A stretch of 64,000 bases of DNA from Pararhodobacter sp. CCB-MM2 (GTDB taxonomy: Bacteria > Pseudomonadota > Alphaproteobacteria > Rhodobacterales > Rhodobacteraceae): NCBI RefSeq assembly GCF_001691415.1, contig NZ_LRRR01000006.1, positions 1-64,000 of the forward strand, read 5' to 3'. Made by a program: the position numbers and the translations under genes. Shown here piece after piece: positions 16,630-25,331 of the stretch. Under the pieces are notes generated by a model that worked only from the letters and a program-made list of their open reading frames with translations, had not been told where the DNA came from and searched no databases. Numbering within the stretch: position 1 is the first letter of the stretch; the number at the start of each line of letters is the position of its first letter.

Positions 16630-17109
16630 ATGACTAACAGTGACTTGGATGAAGAGAAGCTGCTGACCGCCCCCTTGGGCTCGCTGCTGACTTTCCGTAT
16701 TTCGCGCCTCAACAGCCAGCTGAACGCCCAGGCAAACCGGCTGCTCGACGCGACGGCAGGGCTGACCCTGACCCAATGGCGGATCTTCGCGCTGATCGAT
16801 CTTCTGGGCCCGATCCCGGCGGCCGAGATCGTGCGGCGCAGCAACTCCGACAAGGCGCAGATCAGCCGCACCGTGGCACGGATGTTGGCCGACGGCCTTC
16901 TGGAAGCTGCGCCGAACCGAGCTGACCAGCGCAGCACTGTCTTGTCGATGACGCCGCTCGGTCGCGCCACCGTCGACAAGGCTCGCACCGCGATGCGTCA
17001 ACGCCAGCAGCGCCTCCTCGGCGCCATGACGGAGGCTGAGCAAGCGACCCTGTTTGCCTGTTTTGACAAGCTCGACAGCGTGATCGCCGACATGGAGGAC
17101 GAAGCATGA
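16630..17109 (+). CDS. MarR-family regulator of the sulfatase/tct module
   Basis: A 159-residue winged-helix protein: LTLTQWRIFALIDLLGPIPAAEIVRRSNSDKAQISRTVARMLADGLLEAAPN covers helices 2-4, then the wing (RADQRSTVLSMTPLGRATV) and C-terminal dimerisation helices. It overlaps the sulfatase start by ATGA and is divergent from tctCBA. It probably represses both directions through the palindrome and is released by a substrate-derived ligand. Confidence 0.9.
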   Translation: MTNSDLDEEKLLTAPLGSLLTFRISRLNSQLNAQANRLLDATAGLTLTQWRIFALIDLLGPIPAAEIVRRSNSDKAQISRTVARMLADGLLEAAPNRADQRSTVLSMTPLGRATVDKARTAMRQRQQRLLGAMTEAEQATLFACFDKLDSVIADMEDEA

Positions 17110-18533
17110 GCCGCAACCTGCTGATCCTGATGTCCGACGAGCATCAAGCCCGCGCCATGGGCTGCGCCGGCCACCCTTTCGTCCAGACGCCGCATCTCGA
17201 TGCGCTGGCCGCGCGCGGGATGCGCTTCACCGAGGCCTATACGCCCTCGCCCATCTGCGTGCCTGCACGCGCCTCGTTTGCCACCGGTCGCTACGCGCAT
17301 CAGCAACGGCTTTGGGACAATGCCATGCCCTACACCGGCCAGCCGAGGGGTTGGGGCCATCAGCTGCAGGAGCGCGGCATCGCCGTCGAATCGATCGGCA
17401 AGCTGCATTACCGCTATGACGATGACGACGCCGGTTTCGATGTCGAGCATATGCCGATGCAGGTGGTCGGCGGCCATGGCATGGTCTGGGCCTCGATGCG
17501 ACGCGAGGGCGAGCGAAAGATCCGCGACGGGCGGATGCTCGGCGATTACATCGGACCCGGCACCAGCAAATACACCGAATACGACGCCCGCGTCACCGCC
17601 CGTACCGTGGACTGGTTGACCCAGCGCGGCGCGCAAGAGGGGACGGCGCCTTGGTGTCTCTATGTCGGGCTGGTCGCGCCGCATTTCCCGCTGATCGCGC
17701 CGCCGGAATTCCTCGATCTCTATCCGCCCGAGATGATGCCCGAGGTGAAGCTGCATCCCTCGACCGGCTACCGGCGCCATCCCTGGGCCGAGGCGCAGAA
17801 CGCCAATATGGACAGCGAAGCCAAGTTCCGCGACCCCGAGGAGCGGCTGATGGCGATGCGCTGCTATTACGGGCTGACCAGCTGGCTCGACCAGAATGTC
17901 GGGCTGATCCTGCAGGCGCTCGAAGACGCGGGCCTCGCCGGGGACACCACGGTCGTCTACACCTCGGACCATGGCGACAATGTCGGCGCGCGCGGGCTCT
18001 GGGGCAAGTCGCAGATGTACCAGGAGAGCACGGCGATCCCGATGATCATGGCGGGCCCCGGCATTGCGCGCGGTACCTGCGCGACGCCGGTCAGCCTCAT
18101 CGATCTGTCGCAGACGCTGGCCGAGCATTTCGGCGGTCATCTGGCGGATTCGCCCGGTGAGAATCTCTACGCCATCGCCCGCGCTCCCGACGCGCCCGAG
18201 CGGGTGGTCTTCTCGGAATACCATGCGACGGGCTCGATCTCGGCGGGCTACATGCTGCGGCGGGGGCGGTGGAAGTATCACTACTACGTCGGCTTCCCGC
18301 CCGAGCTCTTCGATCTGCATGCCGATCCCGAGGAGCTGGTGGATCTGGGGCAAGACCCGACCCATGCCGCGATCCGCGCCGAGCTGCATGCCGCCCTCTG
18401 CGCCATCGTCGACCCCGAGGCCGCCAATGCCCAGGCCTTCGCCGATCAGGATGCGCTGATCGCGCGGCTCGGCGGGCCCGAGAAGGCTTTCAACATGGGC
18501 GCCTCGGGGGCGACACCGCCGCCCGAGGCCTGA
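17106..18533 (+). CDS. Type I sulfatase (formylglycine-dependent)
   Basis: 475 residues. N-terminal metal-binding LILMSDEHQARAMGCAGHP and the sulfatase signature SPICVPARASFATG with C51 in the C-x-P-x-R core, which must be converted to formylglycine by a maturase not seen here. VYTSDHGDNVGARGLWGKSQMYQEST supplies the second metal region and the lysine. No signal peptide is visible, so it acts in the cytoplasm on an imported sulfate ester; choline sulfatases and phosphonate monoester hydrolases are relatives. Co-transcribed with marR and divergent from a Tct importer. Confidence 0.88.
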   Translation: MSRNLLILMSDEHQARAMGCAGHPFVQTPHLDALAARGMRFTEAYTPSPICVPARASFATGRYAHQQRLWDNAMPYTGQPRGWGHQLQERGIAVESIGKLHYRYDDDDAGFDVEHMPMQVVGGHGMVWASMRREGERKIRDGRMLGDYIGPGTSKYTEYDARVTARTVDWLTQRGAQEGTAPWCLYVGLVAPHFPLIAPPEFLDLYPPEMMPEVKLHPSTGYRRHPWAEAQNANMDSEAKFRDPEERLMAMRCYYGLTSWLDQNVGLILQALEDAGLAGDTTVVYTSDHGDNVGARGLWGKSQMYQESTAIPMIMAGPGIARGTCATPVSLIDLSQTLAEHFGGHLADSPGENLYAIARAPDAPERVVFSEYHATGSISAGYMLRRGRWKYHYYVGFPPELFDLHADPEELVDLGQDPTHAAIRAELHAALCAIVDPEAANAQAFADQDALIARLGGPEKAFNMGASGATPPPEA

Positions 18534-18538
18534 ACCCC

Positions 18539-18859
18539 TCAGCCCTGCACCGAGGGGATGCGGATGACCATGCCGTCAAAGCTGTCCTCGATCTCGACCT
18601 GACAGCCAAGCCGCGAGGTCTCGCCCCGCTCCTCGGCGAAATCGAGCATGTCCTCCTCGTCATCGACCGGCGCGCCGACCCGGTCGAAATAGGCCGCATC
18701 GATCTGCATGTGGCAGGTCGCACACGAGCATTGCCCGCCGCATTCCGCGACCACGCCACGGATGTTGTTGCGCATCGCGGCCTCCATCAGCGTGAGGCCG
18801 GGCGCGACCGACACCGGCTTTGCGGTACCATCGGGTTCGATGAAGGTGAGGGTGATCAT
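18539..18859 (-). CDS. [2Fe-2S] ferredoxin of the adrenodoxin/putidaredoxin type
   Basis: 106 residues from the ATG at 18859. Cluster ligands C40, C46, C49 and C86 follow the C-x5-C-x2-C...C pattern (ECGGQCSCATCH, RLGCQ); an extra cysteine at 44 is unusual. It is the last gene of the Rieske operon, 76 nt after the ThDP enzyme, and with the FAD reductase in the same operon would pass NADH electrons to the dioxygenase. It stops five bases from the convergent sulfatase stop. Confidence 0.9.
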   Translation of the reverse strand: MITLTFIEPDGTAKPVSVAPGLTLMEAAMRNNIRGVVAECGGQCSCATCHMQIDAAYFDRVGAPVDDEEDMLDFAEERGETSRLGCQVEIEDSFDGMVIRIPSVQG

Positions 18860-18935
18860 GGCGGGTCTCCGAGGGTGCAAGAGGGGGGCCGGCGCCGTGG
18901 GACGGGCCGGTTCGGTGGCGGAAAAGGGGATGCGG

Positions 18936-20597
18936 TTACAGGTCGGCGGGCCAGTCGGCAGCACCGCCGCCCATGGGCTGCAGGCGCAACAGTGGCCAGG
19001 GGCTCGCCATCGGCCCGACCGGAGCCTCGACCAGAAGCGGGCCCTTCGCGGTGACGCTCTCCGTCAGCACCGATTGCAGCGTGGCGGGATCCCCGGCCCG
19101 GGCATAGTCGACGCCGAAGGCGCGGGCGAGATCCTCGAAGCGCGGATTGGCGAGTTCGGTGATCGCGTTGCGCCCGAAGGTGCGCGACTGGATCGCCCGG
19201 ACGTTGCCGTAATAGCCGTCGTTGAACACCACGAGCGTGACCGGCAGCTGATAGCGCGCGGCGGTGGCCAGCTCCTGCAGGCCCCAGCCGAAACCGCCGT
19301 CGCCGGTGATCGAGAACACGCGCCGGCCCCGCCCCCCGACCGCCGCCCCGAGGGCCGTCGGAAAGCCATAGCCCAAGGTGCCCTGATAGCCCGGCCCGAT
19401 CAGCGTGCGCGGCGCCCGCGTCTCGAAGGCGATGCGCGACAGGTAACCTACCTGCGTCAGCTCGTTGACCAGAATACCGTCGTCCGGCAGCGCCGAGCGC
19501 AGGGCGCTGACGTAATCCCAGAGCACGCCGGTGCTCTCGATCAGCCCCTGTGCCCAGGCCTTGATCCGGGCCGCCCGCGACGGCTCCAGCGCCTTCCGCC
19601 TGGCGACGCTGGCGGTCAGGGCCGCGGTGCCGAGGGCGGCATCAGCCTCGATGCAGACGGCGCCGAGCCGGGGCGGCGAGAAATCGGCCGGATCGATGTT
19701 GAGATAGATGAAGGTCTTGCCCTGATCCTGCGGCCAGCTGGCATCGGGCGTCATGATGTCCATGAACCGGCTGCCGATCACCAGAACCAGATCCGCCTTG
19801 TCGAACAGCACCCGCCCGGCCAGCGCGTTGAAGGACAGGGGATGCACGTCCGGCAGCACGCCGCGCCCGTTGTCGCTGGCAACGACGGCCGCGCCGAGAC
19901 GCTCGGCCAGCGCCTGAACCTCGGGGCCGGCGTCCATTGCACCGCCGCCGACATAGATCACCGGGAAGCGCGCCTTGTCGATCAGCGCGGCCGCGGCGTC
20001 GACGGCCTTTGCATCAGGCGCCTTGGCCGCAGCCGGCGCGAGGGGTTGCGCCTCCCCTGCCCCAGCCTTGGCGATCAGCAGATCGTACGGCAATTCCACC
20101 GCCGTCGGCCGGGGGCGACCCGAACGGGCCTGGGCATGGGCCTCGAACACCGCGGCTTCGATGCGGCTGCGGTCTGTGACCTGCTCGTGCCACTTGGTCA
20201 GGCCCTTCAGCACACCGGATTGATCGGTGATCTCGTGCAGGTTGCCATAGCCCTTGCCGATCGCCTGCGAATGGATCTGTCCGACCAGCATCATCACCGG
20301 CGCATTGCAGGCATAGGCCGTCGACAGCCCCGCCGTGGCGTTCAACATGCCGGGACCGGGGACGACCATGCCGACGCCGACCTCGCCGGTGACCCGCGCG
20401 AAGCCGTCGGCCATGTAGCTGACCGTCTGCTCGTGGCGCGGGACATAGAGCGCGATCTCGGGATGGTCGACCAGCGCATCGACGGCGTAATCCAGCTGGA
20501 TGCCGGGCAGCAGGAACAGATCGCGCGTGCCGGTCGCCGACAGGGCGCGGGCGAGGGCCTGACCGCCGGTCTGGGTGAAGATGTCCTGTGCGGTCAT
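18936..20597 (-). CDS. Thiamine-diphosphate-dependent enzyme (benzoylformate decarboxylase/acetolactate synthase family)
   Basis: 553 residues in three domains. The Pyr domain has the activating glutamate E56 in VPRHEQTVSYMADGFAR; the central domain has VIYVGGGAMDAGPEV; the PP domain has ITGDGGFGWGLQELATAARYQ and NDGYYGNV, the Mg/ThDP motif GDG...ND. The family carries out decarboxylation, carboligation or lyase reactions on 2-oxoacids. In this operon, with a hydroxy-acid oxidase and aldehyde dehydrogenase nearby under the same promoter motif, decarboxylation of an aryl-2-oxoacid is plausible. The exact reaction cannot be read from motifs. Overlaps the reductase stop by ATGA. Confidence 0.82.
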   Translation of the reverse strand: MTAQDIFTQTGGQALARALSATGTRDLFLLPGIQLDYAVDALVDHPEIALYVPRHEQTVSYMADGFARVTGEVGVGMVVPGPGMLNATAGLSTAYACNAPVMMLVGQIHSQAIGKGYGNLHEITDQSGVLKGLTKWHEQVTDRSRIEAAVFEAHAQARSGRPRPTAVELPYDLLIAKAGAGEAQPLAPAAAKAPDAKAVDAAAALIDKARFPVIYVGGGAMDAGPEVQALAERLGAAVVASDNGRGVLPDVHPLSFNALAGRVLFDKADLVLVIGSRFMDIMTPDASWPQDQGKTFIYLNIDPADFSPPRLGAVCIEADAALGTAALTASVARRKALEPSRAARIKAWAQGLIESTGVLWDYVSALRSALPDDGILVNELTQVGYLSRIAFETRAPRTLIGPGYQGTLGYGFPTALGAAVGGRGRRVFSITGDGGFGWGLQELATAARYQLPVTLVVFNDGYYGNVRAIQSRTFGRNAITELANPRFEDLARAFGVDYARAGDPATLQSVLTESVTAKGPLLVEAPVGPMASPWPLLRLQPMGGGAADWPADL

Positions 20598-21838
20598 GCG
20601 GTGCTCTCTGCCGTCTGGGTCAATAGTCCGATTGTCTTCAAGGGGATCGAGGGATCAGCCAGCGCCTTTGGGTCGGGCGAGACGCCCTCGGCCAGCCAAC
20701 GTTTCCCCATCATATAGGCGCGCGGGTCGTCCAGCGCGTCGACGGCGAGGAAGGTCTCGCCGGCATAGTACCAGATGGATTCTGCGCCCGGTTTCTCGCC
20801 CACGCGGCGGATCACGCGGTCATGGCCGCGGTTCAGGCCAGCGATCTTCAGGCTGCTGTCGAACTGGTCCGACCAGAACCACGGCTGGGGGGCGTAGGGG
20901 CCCTTGGCCGTGCCACAGATATGGTCGGCCACGTATTCGCCCTGATCACAGGCGTTCTGCACCGATTCCAGCCGGGTCGGCTGGCCCCGGAACGGGAAGA
21001 CCGCGCAATCTCCGGCGGCATAGATGCCGGGCGCGAAAGCCCGGCATTGGCCATCCGTCAGGATGCCGTTCTGCACGCTGAGCCCGGCATTGCGGGCAAG
21101 CTGCTCATTCGCCGTCACGCCAATGCCGACGACCACCAGATCCACTCCGACCGCGCTGCCGTCACTCAGCGCGGCAAGCCCGGCACGCTTGCCGTCGCCG
21201 AGCAGGCGATCGAGCGACACGCCCTCGCGCAGATCCACACCCTCGCGCAGATGCAGCGCGCGGATGGCGTCGGCGGTCTCGGTCGCGGCGACGCGCTGCA
21301 GGATGCGCGGCTGCGCCTCGATCAGTGTCACCTCCATCCCGGCGCGGGCAGCGACGGCGGCCATTTCCAGCCCGATATAGCCCCCGCCCACCACGAGCAG
21401 CCGTTGGCCCGGCCGGATATGCGGCCGCAGGGCGTCGGCATCCGAGAGGCTGCGCAGGGTGAAGACATTCTCCAGCCCGCCCCCCTGCGCCTCGGGCAAT
21501 CTGCGCGGCGTGGCGCCGGTCGCCAGCACCAGATGGCCATAGGGCACATTGGCATTGTCCGACATCGCCACGCGACGGGTCGCCGTGTTCAGGTTCAGCG
21601 CCTGCACGCCACTGTGGATCTCGATCCCAAGATTGGCATAGAGCGCGGCGGGACGCAGAAGCAGCCGGTCGGCCTCCATCCTGCCCTTGAGATAGGCCTT
21701 CGACAAAGGCGGGCGTTGATAGGGCAGCGCGGGCTCGGCGCCGTAGATCGCTACGCGGCCCTCGAAGCCATTGGCGCGCAGGCGCAGGGCACAGGCACTG
21801 GCGGCCTGTCCGCCGCCGATGATCACCACATCATCCAT
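20594..21838 (-). CDS. FAD-dependent ferredoxin reductase (dioxygenase/P450 class)
   Basis: 414 residues from the ATG at 21838 with GAGGAGG upstream; the longer frame to 21985 overlaps the previous gene and is rejected. FAD motif VVIIGGGQAASACALRLR, NAD motif LLVVGGGYIGLEMAAVAARAGMEVTLIE, and the GIYAAGDCA box identify the putidaredoxin-reductase / BphA4 class. It reduces the ferredoxin of the operon. It could also serve the P450 ferredoxin at 51.5 kb, which has no reductase of its own nearby. Confidence 0.9.
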   Translation of the reverse strand: MDDVVIIGGGQAASACALRLRANGFEGRVAIYGAEPALPYQRPPLSKAYLKGRMEADRLLLRPAALYANLGIEIHSGVQALNLNTATRRVAMSDNANVPYGHLVLATGATPRRLPEAQGGGLENVFTLRSLSDADALRPHIRPGQRLLVVGGGYIGLEMAAVAARAGMEVTLIEAQPRILQRVAATETADAIRALHLREGVDLREGVSLDRLLGDGKRAGLAALSDGSAVGVDLVVVGIGVTANEQLARNAGLSVQNGILTDGQCRAFAPGIYAAGDCAVFPFRGQPTRLESVQNACDQGEYVADHICGTAKGPYAPQPWFWSDQFDSSLKIAGLNRGHDRVIRRVGEKPGAESIWYYAGETFLAVDALDDPRAYMMGKRWLAEGVSPDPKALADPSIPLKTIGLLTQTAESTA

Positions 21839-21848
21839 GATCGCCTCC

Positions 21849-22265
21849 TCAACGGAAATCGTCCTCGAGATAGCCCTCTTCCCATTCCCCGATCGAGACC
21901 TTGGCACGGATCTCGCCCAGCTGGTCGCATTCCAGCGTGGCCGAGCCCGCGACCTCGGTCGAGGTGCCGAGATTGGCGATCTCATTGGCGAAGATCCACG
22001 CGTATTGGCGCGGCAGCCGCCAGATCAGGTCATTCGCCCCGCGCGCGCGGGGCCAAAGACCGGGCTTTTGCGCGGCACCCTCGGGCAATTCATCCAGCGT
22101 GACCTGCGTGTCGGTCGAGAAGACCCCGGCCTCGGTCAGGCTCAGCGTCCCGCCGGTCTCAGAGAACCGCTCGAAGATCGCGGCCAGTGCCAGCAGCTCC
22201 GGCTTCTGACCCAGCACCAGCAGGATCGGGTGGAAGTCGCTCGGCATGTAGCTCATGCGCAGCAT
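21849..22265 (-). CDS. Uncharacterised protein of the Rieske dioxygenase operon (138 aa)
   Basis: A soluble 138-residue protein beginning MLRMSYMPSDFHPILLVLGQ and ending GEWEEGYLEDDFR. It has no cysteine, signal peptide or known motif. The centre (LPRQYAWIFANEIANLGT) looks like a packed alpha-beta core. Gaps of 10 nt on both sides show operon membership. It might be an accessory or assembly factor for the oxygenase; nothing in the sequence proves a role. Confidence 0.65.
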   Translation of the reverse strand: MLRMSYMPSDFHPILLVLGQKPELLALAAIFERFSETGGTLSLTEAGVFSTDTQVTLDELPEGAAQKPGLWPRARGANDLIWRLPRQYAWIFANEIANLGTSTEVAGSATLECDQLGEIRAKVSIGEWEEGYLEDDFR

Positions 22266-22275
22266 GGCGGAATCC

Positions 22276-22470
22276 TCACTCGGGCGAATGGACTTCGGCG
22301 ATGTCCTGACTGTGGACGAGCTCGCTCTCGCCGTCGAATTCGACGCTCAGCCATTGGCCGTCGCCCATGTTTTCCTCGACGACGCCCTCGCGGCCGTCAT
22401 GCAGTTTCAGCCTCGCGCCTTCGGGGACGCGCATCAGGTCAGTGGTGGTATTCAGGATCAGCTTTGCCAT
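22276..22470 (-). CDS. Uncharacterised small protein of the Rieske operon (64 aa)
   Basis: MAKLILNTTTDLMRVPEGAR starts a 64-residue, acidic, probably all-beta protein (DGREGVVEENMGDGQWLSVEFDGESELV). It fits tightly between the beta subunit (16 nt) and the 138-aa protein (10 nt), with a GGAGG-like site. No family is recognised. The compact beta pattern resembles small barrel proteins. Confidence 0.6.
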   Translation of the reverse strand: MAKLILNTTTDLMRVPEGARLKLHDGREGVVEENMGDGQWLSVEFDGESELVHSQDIAEVHSPE

Positions 22471-22486
22471 CGGGGCCTCCCGCCGG

Positions 22487-23053
22487 TCAGAAGAAAGTCG
22501 ACAGGTTCTTGGCCTGCAGCACGTTCTGGTCGAGGATGATGCGCCGGTGCAGCACCTTCCATTCGCCGCCCACTTTCTTCAGCCGGTCGTAGCGTTTGCC
22601 GACGAAGAAATAGGTCTCGTATTCGACCCGGTTGAGATAGGTCAGGAAGCGGCAGGAGGTGGTGATCTCGTCCGCCGCCTCGACGCTGGGCAGGGCCGTC
22701 TGGACCTGCACATTGGTGATCATATGGGTCGTGCGCGACAGCGGTTCCTCGGCGTAATGGACGCCCGTCAGGATCTGTTCGACCCGCTTCGAGACGGTCC
22801 ATTTGTCCTCGTTGAACCAGCTGATCCCGTAATCCTCGCGGCTGTTCTCGCGCTCGTCATGCTGGCCGAATTTCACGTTGTGGCGCATGGGCATGAAGTA
22901 CCGCAGGTCTTCGTGCAGCATGCCCAGCCATTCCTCGAAGCGGCGGGTGTCGAGGCATTCGGCCTCGTCGTAGAAGAACTCTTCGATCTCGGCGCGCAGG
23001 GCGAAATAGGCGGGATCGCGGCGCAGTTTGGGGTCGGTCTGGACGGCATCCAT
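22487..23053 (-). CDS. Ring-hydroxylating dioxygenase beta (small) subunit
   Basis: 188 residues with the NTF2-like fold of Rieske oxygenase beta subunits: EIEEFFYDEAECLDTRRFEEWL, MLHEDLRYFMPMR, then a long beta sheet ending GEWKVLHRRIILDQNVL. The subunit has a structural role in an alpha3beta3 hexamer and does not carry metals. It follows the dehydrogenase gene by 19 nt. Confidence 0.92.
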   Translation of the reverse strand: MDAVQTDPKLRRDPAYFALRAEIEEFFYDEAECLDTRRFEEWLGMLHEDLRYFMPMRHNVKFGQHDERENSREDYGISWFNEDKWTVSKRVEQILTGVHYAEEPLSRTTHMITNVQVQTALPSVEAADEITTSCRFLTYLNRVEYETYFFVGKRYDRLKKVGGEWKVLHRRIILDQNVLQAKNLSTFF

Positions 23054-23072
23054 CAGGGGCGTCTCCTCTGTC

Positions 23073-23873
23073 TCAGCTTTTTCCGAGCGGGGTCGAGGAC
23101 CCCTGATGGGCGAAACAGCCCACGTCGATGATCGTGCCCGAGATCGCGGCGGCGTCCTCGGACATCAGGAAAGCGATGGCGCGGGCGAGGTCTTCGCCCT
23201 CCATGTAGCGGCCGGCGACGGTGCCGACGGCCTTGGCGCGCAACTTCGACAGATCGCCGCCGACACGGCCCATGCTCATGCCGGCCTTGATGCCGCCGCC
23301 GCCCGGAATGACGGTGTTGACCGCGATGCCGTCGGCGAAATGATCGAGCGCCATGGCGGCCCCCAAGGCGATGAGCCCGCCCTTCGATGTCGCATAGGCG
23401 GCCATGTTGGGCTTGCCCCAACCGGCGCCCGAGCCCACGTTGACCACCCGTCCGCCGCCCTGCTTCGCCATCACCGGGATCGCGGCGCGGCACAGAAGAT
23501 ACGGCCCCATCAGGTTGACGCGCTGGATCGCCTCCCACAGCGCCGGCGGGGTGTCGAGGATCGTGCCAAGGGGCCCGATCGCCGCGTTGTTGACGATGCC
23601 GTGCAGATGCCCGTGACGCTCCAGCGCCGTCGCCACCACGCCCGCCACCTGCGCCTCGTCCGTCACATCGGCGGCCATGAAGAACAGCGGCAGCCCCTCG
23701 GCTTCGGCCTCGGCATTCAGCGCGGCGACCGAGGCTTCGGCCAATGAGGAGACCGGCGCGGCCTCCAGCCCGAAGGCCACGACCGGCCAACCGCGGCGGG
23801 CCAGAAGGCGCGCGATGTCGAGCCCGATGCCAAAGGTCGCGCCCGAGACGATGATCGCTCCCAGATCCGCCAT
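23073..23873 (-). CDS. Short-chain dehydrogenase, probable cis-dihydrodiol dehydrogenase
   Basis: 266 residues with a variant cofactor motif SGATFGIG (10-17; the usual first TG is SG), NNAA at 95-98, S148, Y160 and K164 forming the catalytic set (GSGAGWGKPNMAAYATSKGG). Placed between the alpha and beta subunit genes, it most likely oxidises the cis-diol made by the dioxygenase to a catechol with NAD+. Substrate identity is not visible. Confidence 0.88.
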   Translation of the reverse strand: MADLGAIIVSGATFGIGLDIARLLARRGWPVVAFGLEAAPVSSLAEASVAALNAEAEAEGLPLFFMAADVTDEAQVAGVVATALERHGHLHGIVNNAAIGPLGTILDTPPALWEAIQRVNLMGPYLLCRAAIPVMAKQGGGRVVNVGSGAGWGKPNMAAYATSKGGLIALGAAMALDHFADGIAVNTVIPGGGGIKAGMSMGRVGGDLSKLRAKAVGTVAGRYMEGEDLARAIAFLMSEDAAAISGTIIDVGCFAHQGSSTPLGKS

Positions 23874-23876
23874 GGC

Positions 23877-25247
23877 TTACTCCGCCGCCTGCGCGTGGAA
23901 CCGCTCGTCACCGGCACCAAGCAGCACATCCCAGGGCTCGCGGTCCAGATATTGCGCCCAGCGGCGGTAGAAGCCGACCGCCATGTGTTCGGTCACCTGC
24001 AGCGAGACATCGCCCTTCACCTCGATGCCATTGACCACCGGGTTCAGGCTGCTCGCCCCCATCGACTGCGCGTAGTTGAAATTGTGCCGCCGGGCGATGG
24101 TGCCGGTCGAGGCGCGGGTGGCGTAGAGCCAGTTCTCCAGATCGTCCTGCTCGGTCATCCCGGCGGGACCCGAGTAGCGCATGTAATATTCGCGCAGGAA
24201 GTCTTTTACCTTGGTCGGCGCGTCGGCGTCGACGAGGAAGAAGCGCCAGCCCTCGGTCTCGTTGGCGGAATGCGGATGCCAGGAACACAGGCTGCGCGGC
24301 TGGCGGCCATGGTAGCTGGTGTTGGGGAACAGAGTGCCGACGAAGGGCAGAAAGCGCGCGTTCTCGCCCAGCCGGCGTTTGCGCTCCTCATGGCAATGGC
24401 GGAAATACTGGCCGATCTCGGGGTCGTTCTTGAAGGTATCGACGAATTCATAGCCCTCGGGCTGGATCGCCGAATGCACGCCGTGACCGGCGGGGAAGCT
24501 GCACCAGATATGCTGCGCCTCCTCCATCTCGTTATCGCGCCGGCCCTTCACGCCCTGCAGCGCCGAGGGGCCGATGCCGATCATGTCGACCGAGCGGTGG
24601 CTGGGGTTGTGATAGGTGTCGCCAAGGAAGTTCTCGGCGGCGAATTTCCAGTTGGCCGGGAAGATCCATTTGTGCACGCCGATCACTTCCGAGCCGCCGG
24701 GCCGGCCGTCGCGGCAATCGAGCGCCTGATCGAGATGCAACTTGGCATCGCCAAGATAGGTCAGGAAATCAGGGGCTTGCGGGTCCCATGTGGCCCAGAT
24801 CGTGCCCTTGTAATTGTGCAGCTTGGCGACCTCGATCAGCGACCAGTCATCGCGGTCGAGGTTCCCCTCGTAGAGCGCCTTGTAGAGCGGGATGCCCCGG
24901 ATGCGCCCGTCGGTGGTGTAGGTCCAGGAGTGATAGGGGCAGGTGAACAGCGAGGTGTTCCCGCTCTCGTAGCGGCAGACCTTCATGCCCCGGTGGCGGC
25001 AGGAATTCAGGAAGACATGGATCTCGCCCGCCTTGTCCCGCACGAGGATCACCGATTCCTCGCCCATCCGCGAGGTGAAGAAATCGCCCGGATTGGGGAT
25101 CTGCGATTCATGGCCGACGAACAGCCAGGCGCGGGTGAACAGCGTCTCCAGCTCCTGCCGGTAAACCTCCTCGCTGACATAGATCTCGCGGCTGATCTGC
25201 CCGCGTTTCCAATCGACATAATCGGCCGCCCTGGACGTGAAGCTCAT
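23877..25247 (-). CDS. Rieske ring-hydroxylating dioxygenase alpha (large) subunit
   Basis: 456 residues from the ATG at 25247 (AGGAGG upstream; the frame to 25298 is an upstream extension). Rieske ligands C83-x-H85 (SCRHRG) and C103-x2-H106 (CPYHSW), then the mononuclear iron motif with E205-N206, D210, H213 and H218 (ENFLGDTYHNPSH). The large substrate domain occupies the rest. It dihydroxylates an aromatic or carboxylated aromatic ring using electrons from the ferredoxin/reductase encoded downstream. It is the first gene of an eight-gene operon. Confidence 0.94.
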   Translation of the reverse strand: MSFTSRAADYVDWKRGQISREIYVSEEVYRQELETLFTRAWLFVGHESQIPNPGDFFTSRMGEESVILVRDKAGEIHVFLNSCRHRGMKVCRYESGNTSLFTCPYHSWTYTTDGRIRGIPLYKALYEGNLDRDDWSLIEVAKLHNYKGTIWATWDPQAPDFLTYLGDAKLHLDQALDCRDGRPGGSEVIGVHKWIFPANWKFAAENFLGDTYHNPSHRSVDMIGIGPSALQGVKGRRDNEMEEAQHIWCSFPAGHGVHSAIQPEGYEFVDTFKNDPEIGQYFRHCHEERKRRLGENARFLPFVGTLFPNTSYHGRQPRSLCSWHPHSANETEGWRFFLVDADAPTKVKDFLREYYMRYSGPAGMTEQDDLENWLYATRASTGTIARRHNFNYAQSMGASSLNPVVNGIEVKGDVSLQVTEHMAVGFYRRWAQYLDREPWDVLLGAGDERFHAQAAE

Positions 25248-25269
25248 GTCCGGTTCCTCCTGATTCGGG

Positions 25270-25304
25270 TGTTCTGCTTTGCCAGAACAAGTTGACATGT
25301 TTAC
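25270..25304. promoter_or_regulatory. Promoter region of the Rieske operon with two candidate operators
   Basis: TGTTCTG (25270-25276) and CAGAACA (25283-25289) form a perfect 7-bp inverted repeat with 6 nt between. Directly beside it, 25290-25304 read on the minus strand is GTAAACATGTCAACT, a copy of the 15-nt motif also found upstream of the TAXI-TRAP operon and the flavin monooxygenase operon. The motif is probably the site of the MarR protein at 29,922. Confidence 0.65.
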
Positions 25305-25331
25305 TACTTGAGCGCAATGAGAACCACCCCG

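Noticed and set aside
18708-20717. A 669-codon plus-strand frame
   Set aside because: Shadow of the ThDP enzyme gene on the minus strand; low-complexity Arg/Gly/Gln composition.
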